A DNA stretch of 64,000 nt from Cephalopachus bancanus (Eukaryota; Chordata; Mammalia; Primates; Tarsiidae): NCBI GenBank assembly GCA_027257055.1, contig JAPVLO010000322.1, positions 1,116,001-1,180,000 of the forward strand, in the 5' to 3' direction. Of the stretch, positions 58,183 to 64,000 are shown piece after piece (position 1 is the first letter of the stretch; the number at the start of each line of letters is the position of its first letter). A program made the translations under genes and the position numbers. The notes under the pieces are model-generated. The model was given only the letters and a program-made list of their open reading frames with translations, was not told the origin of the DNA and ran no database searches.

Positions 58183-58715
58183 TGTGTTAGTCAGTGTTCT
58201 TCAGAGAAACAGACCAATAGGATATAGAAAGATATAGAGATAGGTATAGACAGATACAGATATAGAGATATGTAAGAAGAAATTTCTTATGGAAATTGGC
58301 TCATGTGATTATGGAGGCTGGAAAATCCCACAGTGTGCCATCTGTAAAATAGTGTATTAGAAATACCAGTGGTATAATTCAGTTCAAATCCAGAGGACTG
58401 AATTAAGTGAGGGGGCGGGGCAGAGGGCCCTGCTATAAGCCTTGGAGTCTGAAGGTCCCACCAGGAGCTCTGATATCTGAGGGCAGGAGAAGATGAATGT
58501 CCCAGTTCGAGAAGACTGGATTTGCCTTCTTTGTCTTTAGTATTATTTGGACCATCCACATGGATGAGGGCAATCTTCTTTATTCAGTCTACTGATTCAA
58601 ACACTAATCCTTCTGGAAACACCCTCACAGACACACCATAAGTAATGTTTGACCAGATATTTGGGCATCCCTTAGCCCAATCAAGTTGACACATAAAACT
58701 AACCATCATAACTTC
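58183..58715 (-). mobile_element. LTR-like repeat nested in an older LTR
   Basis: 'gttagtcagtgttcttcagag', 'aattggctcatgtgattatgg', 'ctgattcaaacactaatcc' and 'aagttgacacataaaactaacc' belong to a widespread mammalian repeat, probably LTR-class. GATA-like simple repeat at 58218-58275. Strand assumed from related LTRs. Confidence 0.65.
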
Positions 58716-59140
58716 AACTAGTGGCTTCAAGCAGCAGTTTATAATTTCTCTTTAGTCCATGGATTGGCTGGAGTATTCTGCTGATCTGAGACAGACTTGG
58801 CTGATCTTGCTGGACTTGCTCACGTGTCTGTGGTCACCTGCTGGGGAAGCTAAGGACTAGGTGGTCTAGGATGACTTGAGCTGGGACCAATCAGCTTTGT
58901 CCCATGTAGTCCCTTATTGTCCAGTAGGTAAACCTGGGCTTCCTCTCATGGCAGTGACAGGGTAAAGAGTGAGAATAGGAGTGCATGACTCAGAACTTGA
59001 GCATTATCTTTTTTGCTGCATCCCATTGACCAAAGCAAGTCAGGGACTAGATTCAAGGGGTTTGGAAATGTCTCCATTGTTTTATGGGAGGGTCTTTAAT
59101 GTCATCTTGCAAAGGGCACGCATACAGGGAGAGATAGAAA
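58716..59140 (-). mobile_element. Old LTR, right piece (split)
   Basis: 'tagtggcttcaagcagcagttt', 'ggattggctggagtattctgc', 'ggtaaacctgggcttcctctc' continue the element begun at 58145. Confidence 0.55.
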
Positions 59141-59189
59141 ATTTGGGCCCATTTTATACTTAATATACATACCTCACGAATGAACAAAT

Positions 59190-59345
59190 TTCTTAATTCC
59201 TCTCATTCTCAGCTTCTCCATCTGAAAAGTGGAAAATAATAATAATATCCGCTTCATTGTTGTGTGTATTAAATGAGATAGAACATGCAAAACACTTAAT
59301 TAGTAATGCCTGCCATGGTGCTCAATAACGACAGAAGCTACAGTG
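59190..59345 (+). mobile_element. MIR SINE
   Basis: 'cattctcagcttctccatctg', 'aaaagtggaaaataat' and 'tgtgtgtattaaatgagat' pattern. Confidence 0.75.
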
Positions 59346-59354
59346 CTCGGTGTG

Positions 59355-59428
59355 GATAGTAGTTACTATTATTACTGTTGCTATTGTTATTACAATAGTA
59401 ATAATTATTATTATCATAATTATTACAA
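59355..59428. repeat. (ATT)n-like trinucleotide tract
   Basis: Imperfect ATT/ACT/ATA triplets on one strand; translates to an Ile/Val/Thr run in the minus frame 59322-59531. Confidence 0.85.
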
Positions 59429-59529
59429 GGACTAGCAGAAAACCATGGTTCTGAGAAGGGCTAGCAGATGCTGCCATGGAAAACCTGATTTTGCTGGTAT
59501 AGGGTAGAAAACATGTGGCACCTTTCTTC

Positions 59530-59886
59530 ACCCATCCTAAAGGTTATGACTGACACTCCTATAACAAAAGTCAGGTTAATAAGAGAAAAGCACAACAGAT
59601 TCACTTAATCAAAGTTTTCAGTGATGTGGGATTCTTCAGAAATGAAGACTCAAAGACTCGGGGAAAGCTGCCCAGTTTTATGTTTAGATTTGATGAAGAA
59701 TGGACAGTGGTGTAGACATGTGATCAGACAAAAGGGTATGATCTGATGGTAATAGATTGACAGGGGGTGGACACAGAAAGGTTTGTCTGTTCAGATTATT
59801 CTTGGCTTCTTTGTGTAAAATTCCTTCCTTCTGAGTATAGGGTCTTATGACCTACTGTCAAACAAGGTGAGTCTGAGAATTTCTTT
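59530..59886. mobile_element. Unidentified interspersed repeat, left of Alu
   Basis: 'ctgacactcctataacaaaag', 'aagagaaaagcacaacagattcac' and 'agaaatgaagactcaaagac' read like an old LTR/ERV-type repeat I cannot name. May continue to about 60480. Confidence 0.4.
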
Positions 59887-60194
59887 TCTTTTCCTTTTTT
59901 TTTTTTTTTTTTGAGTTGGAGTCTGACTCTGTCGCCCAGGCTGGAGTGCACTGTCATGCTCACGGTCACCACAGCCTTGACTTGCTGGGCTCAGGCGATT
60001 CTTCCGCCTCGGCCTTTCAAGTAGCTGGAATTATAGGCGCATGCCATCACTCCCGACTAATTTTTTGATTTATTGTAGAGATGAGGTCTCACCATGTTGC
60101 TCAGGCTGGTCTTGCACCCCTGACCTCAGGCAATCCTCTCACCTCTGCCTCCCAAAGTGCTGGGGTTACAAGCTTGAGCCATCATGCCCCGTCC
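59887..60194 (-). mobile_element. Alu SINE with target-site duplication
   Basis: Full dimer flanked by a perfect 12-bp duplication 'gagaatttcttt' (59875-59886; 60195-60206). Confidence 0.96.
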
Positions 60195-60600
60195 GAGAAT
60201 TTCTTTATGGCTAGCTTCTAGACAGAAAGGCAGGAGAGGGTTAGAGTAATTTATGGTCTGCTTTGGGGGAGAGAGGTCTTAACTTCTATGACTCACCTTG
60301 AGGAAGAGAAACTCTGGTTTCTACAACTCATTTCAGGGGAGAAAGATGTTGAGAGACCGAAGGGCAGGAGAAGGTAGAGATAACTTGTTTCTGAAGCCTT
60401 CCAGATTCCTTTAGTTCAAAGTACTCAGCACACCAAAGTGCCACAATTTGGAGTATAATTTTTCTGGGCCCTAACATTGGGAAAGGGAAGAGGCCAAAGC
60501 ATTGCAGTTTTCCAGGTTATTGGACACCCGTTACCCTTTTATTTTTTCATTTCTTAAGCAGATGATATTGTTAAGATAAGTGTGAAAATAGCACTTAGGG
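60195..60600. mobile_element. Unidentified interspersed repeat, right of Alu
   Basis: 'gagagaggtcttaacttctatgac' and the echoing 'gaggaagagaaactctgg' are purine-rich and repetitive in style; probable continuation of 59530. Confidence 0.35.
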
Positions 60601-60604
60601 ACAG

Positions 60605-60840
60605 CATGGGACTTGAACTCAGAGGACTCAGATACGAGTACCTAGTTCTTCATCCTATTAACTGAGAACTTGGACAAATTCCTTTACCTCTCTGAGTCGT
60701 GATTTCTTTTTCTGTAAAATGAAGGTAACAGTCCTTACTTCACAAGGGTGTTACATGATCTGAATCAATTGATATAGGTTCTTTAAAAAAAGGGACTTTG
60801 TAAGCAGTAAAGTACTAGGCAAATATTAGTTATTATAATC
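60605..60840 (+). mobile_element. MIR SINE
   Basis: 'cttggacaaattcctttacctctctgag' pattern, then 'tttttctgtaaaatgaaggtaac', is MIR. Confidence 0.8.
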
Positions 60841-60929
60841 AGTACTTTCCTTTTGTCATTTGCATCTGTGACCTCAAAAGCACGTCTCAGGATGATGGAG
60901 CTTTAGGAAGATGATGAAGTTTCTTGGCA

Positions 60930-61300
60930 CCCTGGTATCCATGAGCAGGAAACTTCTTTTAACTTGTGTGATTTTCCAGCAGTTACCCAAGCTTAAAAGT
61001 TTCATTAAAAGGGACAAATTCCAAATGTTCAACCTTCTAAAATCAAAAGGAATGACTCACAGGTCATTAGCATCCCTGGAACATAGTAGCTTCTGTTTTA
61101 TTGCTATTAAGTAGGATTTAGCTCTATTTTATTAAGGCAATTTTTACAATCATGTGAGAGGTTAATGCATTTCGCACATAATCCATGCCTAGCTCACTAA
61201 ATGCTGAACCCATTAAAGCCAAGCCACACAGGGGAAGATTTCAAGACAGAGTGACGTGTTATGGTTGATATGGAATGAGTGACTGAAAGTATATGAGAGG
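60930..61300. promoter_or_regulatory. Candidate conserved noncoding element
   Basis: Repeat-free, AT-rich, with 'ggtcattagcatcc', 'ttattaaggcaattttta', 'gttaatgcatttcgc' and 'gtgacgtgttatgg' (the last CRE-like). Open frame 60911-61114 has no domain. Composition only. Confidence 0.4.
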
Positions 61301-61775
61301 TTTTTTTTTTTCCTCTTTAAAATTTGTTCTCAAGCAGGAAAATAACAGGGCTGTCCCCACAAACATACTTATTTAGGAGCATATTATTGTGGCAGGGAGG
61401 CTCTGCTGGAGATCAATGGACTGATGCCTATGCTGTTAAAGCTGGGACTACTTAGAGTGAACCTTTTCAACAATTCCCAACCCCCTTACCAGTAAGGGCT
61501 ACTTTTATTATTTCTCTACATCCTAGCACCTGAAAGATGGTATCTGCCAAGAACACTGCATTTATTAAGCAATAATTGATTTCTTTCTTACAGAATGTTC
61601 CTCATCAAAGACATAGGTGATTGGAGTTTTGAGTAGATGGGCCACTATGACCACAGGGATCTGAAGGCTAGAGAAGGAGACCGGGACCCAATCGTGAAAT
61701 CTTTGTGAGTTTTTTTAAAAAGAGAGTTTGAGGTTTTAAGAGAGTTTGAGGTTTCTTTAGGACCTAGAAAGCAGG
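61301..61775. other. Unassigned stretch with an 18-bp tandem duplication
   Basis: 'agagagtttgaggttt' occurs at 61721 and 61739. Otherwise nothing recognised. Confidence 0.45.
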
Positions 61776-61779
61776 CTTG

Positions 61780-61860
61780 TTTTTATTTTTGTTTCTAAAA
61801 TCAACTTTACAGAGATATGTTACACGCAGCAAAATGCACCATTTTAAGGGTATATTTTGG
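61780..61860 (-). mobile_element. Old L1 3' UTR, left of Alu monomer
   Basis: 'tcaactttacagagatatgtt' and 'gcaccattttaagggtat' match a reverse L1M 3' UTR. Resumes at 61979. Confidence 0.75.
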
Positions 61861-61978
61861 TTAGGCATAGTGGCTCACACCTGTAATCCCAGCACTTTAG
61901 GAGGCCGAGACAGAAGGATTGCTTGAGCCCAGGAGTTTGGGACCAGCCTGGGCAACCTAGCAAGACCTTGCTCTAAAT
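61861..61978 (+). mobile_element. Alu left monomer (FLAM-like)
   Basis: 'ttaggcatagtggctcacacc' to 'aacctagcaagaccttgct'; a single arm of about 118 bases with no right arm, inserted in L1. Confidence 0.88.
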
Positions 61979-62230
61979 CATTCGGTCAATGAATCCATCA
62001 AGTGTACATTTTGATGAATTTTAACAAATGCATTCACTCACACAAATACTGCCACAACCAAGATACAGACTCTTCTCATCAGTCCCCAAAAGTTGCCTTA
62101 TGCCCTTTTATGTTTGATCCCCACTGTCCACCCCACCCTCCGCCTACCCAGGCAACTACTCATCTGATTTGTCACTATATAGATTAGTTTAGTTTCTTTT
62201 AGAATTTAGCATAGTGTTTTTGATCCGTGT
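61979..62230 (-). mobile_element. Old L1 3' UTR, right of Alu monomer
   Basis: 'tgatgaattttaacaaatgc', 'gccacaaccaagatacagac' and 'cccaggcaactactcatctg' match reverse L1M 3' UTR. Confidence 0.8.
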
Positions 62231-62244
62231 TATTTCTTGTGTCA

Positions 62245-62296
62245 TTCCTTTTCTTTCTTTTCTTCCTTCCTGTCTCTCTCTCTTTCTCTTTTTCAG
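62245..62296. repeat. Pyrimidine-rich simple repeat
   Basis: TTCC/TCTC/CTTT run before the inverted Alu chimera. Confidence 0.85.
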
Positions 62297-62533
62297 TCAG
62301 AGACTCACTCTGTCACCCAGGCTGGAATGCAGTGGCATGATCACAGCTCATGGCAACCTTGACCTCCTGGGTTCAGCCGATCCTTCTGTTTCAGCTTCCT
62401 GAGTAGCTGGGACTAAAGACACACATCACCACACCCAGCCTAGGAAGTCAAGGCTGTGATGAGCCATGATGGTGCCACTGCACTCCAGCCTGGGTGACTG
62501 AGTGAGATCTCCGATTTAAAAAAAAAAAAAGAG
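62297..62533. mobile_element. Inverted Alu chimera (foldback)
   Basis: 62297-62439 is a minus-strand Alu arm. At about 62440 it switches abruptly to a plus-strand Alu right end ('caaggctgtgatgagccatg' to an A13 tail). The two arms (about 62298-62371 and 62440-62514) are diverged reverse complements with a spacer of roughly 68 bases. Confidence 0.9.
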
Positions 62534-62535
62534 AT

Positions 62536-62938
62536 CTTAGAAAGTAAAGGCATGATTTCCAAATTAAAGTAACCCATAGAGACCATGCAGAATGCATACT
62601 TCAGAAAGCCAACCTGAATAATTTGAAAACTAGCCTAAGAAAGCTCCCCAAACTCAGGAGAAAGTATGAGAAGATGCAACAGAAATGCCGAGGGGAAAAA
62701 GAAAAGAACTTTATAAAGAACAGGGAAATCCAGGCAAAATGGACATGGAGAGCCAGATCCAGAGAATTCACCTCCACCGAACAGGAGTCCAAGAAAAGGA
62801 GAATTTCATAGAGGTGAAATTATAATGAAAGAAAATACTGGAAGAAAATATCCTTGAGTTGAAAAAAGAATCTTCAAATAAAAATATCCACCAAGGATTG
62901 AGAAAAAAACAAAAACAACAAAACACTGAAGGAAGTTA
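62536..62938 (+). mobile_element. L1/HAL1-like ORF1 region remnant
   Basis: A-rich coding-like text ('aagctccccaaactcagg', 'gaagatgcaacagaaatgcc', 'ccttgagttgaaaaaagaatc') of the L1 ORF1/5' type. The plus frame 62623-62811 is Lys/Glu/Arg-rich, as in ORF1p coiled-coil regions. Identification moderate. Confidence 0.5.
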
Positions 62939-63138
62939 ACATTGAAGAGATTATCCTGTTGGCAATAGTGGGAAATTGCCAGTGAGGGGGACAGGGGCAG
63001 GGGCAGGATTGGCAGTAGTGGGAAACTGCCAGGGGAGGGGGCACACACCTCATCAACAAGGGGACCTGCATAATGAACATTTGTATAGCTAACCCTGAAT
63101 TGTACCCTACATCTTTAAAATTAAAAAAATTTTTTTGT
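62939..63138 (+). mobile_element. L1 3' UTR with two hairpin units and G-rich tract
   Basis: Hairpin units at 62961-62980 and 63011-63030 flank 'gagggggacaggggcaggggc'-type G-runs. Ends 'tgaattgtaccctacatctttaaaa' with an A/T-rich tail. Confidence 0.93.
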
Positions 63139-63300
63139 AAAAAGAGATGATCCTGCAAGTATAAGTCAGAAAAACCAACAAGAAAAGAGGATCAGACTGT
63201 TGTCTGACTTATCTTCAAATTGTGCTCAAATATAGAAGAGCTTTACAAAATTCTGAAGAAAAATAATTGTGACTATAGTTTTTTTCTGTAAAATAAACTA
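63139..63300 (+). mobile_element. L1/HAL1-like remnant, continued
   Basis: 'gatgatcctgcaagtataagtc' and 'caaatatagaagagctttac' seem to continue the 62536 element past the inserted L1 tail. Confidence 0.4.
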
Positions 63301-63324
63301 TTGAAATAATAACTTTTGTTAACT

Positions 63325-63560
63325 ACGATGTACGAGGCACTGTTTAAAGTGCATTTGTTGAATTATTTCATTTAATACTCACAATAACCCCAAAAGGTGG
63401 GGTGTGCTAATATCTTTTTTGCAGGTGAGGAAATTGAGGCACAAAGTTAAGTAACTTACTCAGGGTCACACAGTATGGAAGTAGACAGTATAGAAGAGGT
63501 AGAGATGAATTCAATTCATGCCCTTAACCAACCAGACTCACATGTAAATGCTACACTGCA
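63325..63560 (-). mobile_element. MIR SINE
   Basis: 'gcaggtgaggaaattgaggcac', 'ttaagtaacttactcagggtcacacagtatgg' layout is reverse MIR. Confidence 0.88.
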
Positions 63561-63654
63561 ACTATGGTAAGTGCCATAAGAGGGTGCTGTGGAATTTAAT
63601 GTGCTTGGAAATCCAGCCTGTCATTTCAGGTAAATGGCATAGAGCTACCATTTA

Positions 63655-63957
63655 CTGATTTTTTTTTTTTGAGTCACGTTCTCACTCTGTCACCCAGGTT
63701 GGAGTGTAGTGGCAAAATCCCAGCTCACTGTAGCCTCAACCTCCTGAGTGCAGGCAATCCTTCTGCCTCAGCCTCCTTAGTAGCTGGGACTACAGGTGTG
63801 TGCTACCATGCCCAGTTAATCTGTTGATTTGTTTTTGTAGACAAAAGATCTCACTATGTTGCCTAGGCTGATCTTGAACTCCTGGCCTCAAGCGATCCTC
63901 TTGCCTTGACCTCCCAAAGTGCTGGAATTACAGGCATGAGCCACTGTACCCAGCTGA
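63655..63957 (-). mobile_element. Alu SINE
   Basis: Full dimeric Alu from a T11 run ('gagtcacgttctcactctgtc') to 'gagccactgtacccagctg'. Confidence 0.95.
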
Positions 63958-64000
63958 ATGTTTTCTTTTTACCAGGTACTGAGTGTCATCCAAAGTGAAA

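Noticed and set aside
62623..62811. Lys/Arg/Glu-rich frame as a nuclear protein gene
   Set aside because: Better explained as an L1/HAL1 ORF1 remnant.

Overview
This window reads as noncoding nuclear DNA of a primate. No protein-coding gene, exon chain, rRNA, tRNA, CRISPR array or operon can be supported. The longest open frames (up to 189 codons) lie in repeats or have no recognisable domain. Primate origin follows from many dimeric 7SL-derived Alu SINEs. Two things point away from human or other monkey/ape genomes and towards a strepsirrhine (lemur, loris or galago). First, the youngest Alus (12030-12324, 43858-44130, 44370-44661, 46410-46648) have a GC-rich body and an end reading 'ggctgagccaccgagcccggct' in minus copies, which does not match the AluJ/S/Y sequences I know. 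Second, several L1 3' ends (24243, 50862, 53815, 62961) carry a tandem hairpin-forming 20-mer and a G-rich tract unlike human L1PA tails. The lineage is an inference; I could not run a search.

Layout: 1-9 kb is diffuse sequence with old MIR, L2, MaLR-like LTR and mariner remnants. 11.4-16.0 kb is a block of old L1 split by Alus and a Tigger-like DNA transposon. 17.1-18.45 kb is a repeat-free stretch that looks like conserved noncoding DNA. 19.3-24.4 kb is another L1/Alu block. 25-34 kb mixes MaLR LTRs, MIRs, an ERV-type LTR and unassigned DNA. 34.3-34.8 kb is another conserved-looking stretch. 35.4-38.1 kb holds an L1 nested in a hAT-type element, then a 910-bp mariner with recognisable terminal repeats and a dead transposase. 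43.6-47 kb has young Alus and L2. 48.9-51.8 kb is an L1/MaLR stack. 52-61.3 kb alternates old repeats with short conserved-looking islands. 61.8-64 kb is L1/Alu, including an inverted Alu chimera.

Nothing here works together as a pathway. The most plausible function is cis-regulation: five to seven repeat-free, AT-rich islands with intact CpGs and homeodomain-type TAATTA cores suggest an intron or gene desert near a developmental gene. That needs a cross-species alignment. The clearest primary-sequence oddities are a perfect 35-bp inverted repeat at 7184-7266, a second near-perfect one at 56119-56164, a tiny retrocopy with 17-bp target-site duplications at 1308-1415, and a covarying hairpin in the L1 3' end at 62961-63030. 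I found no new gene system.
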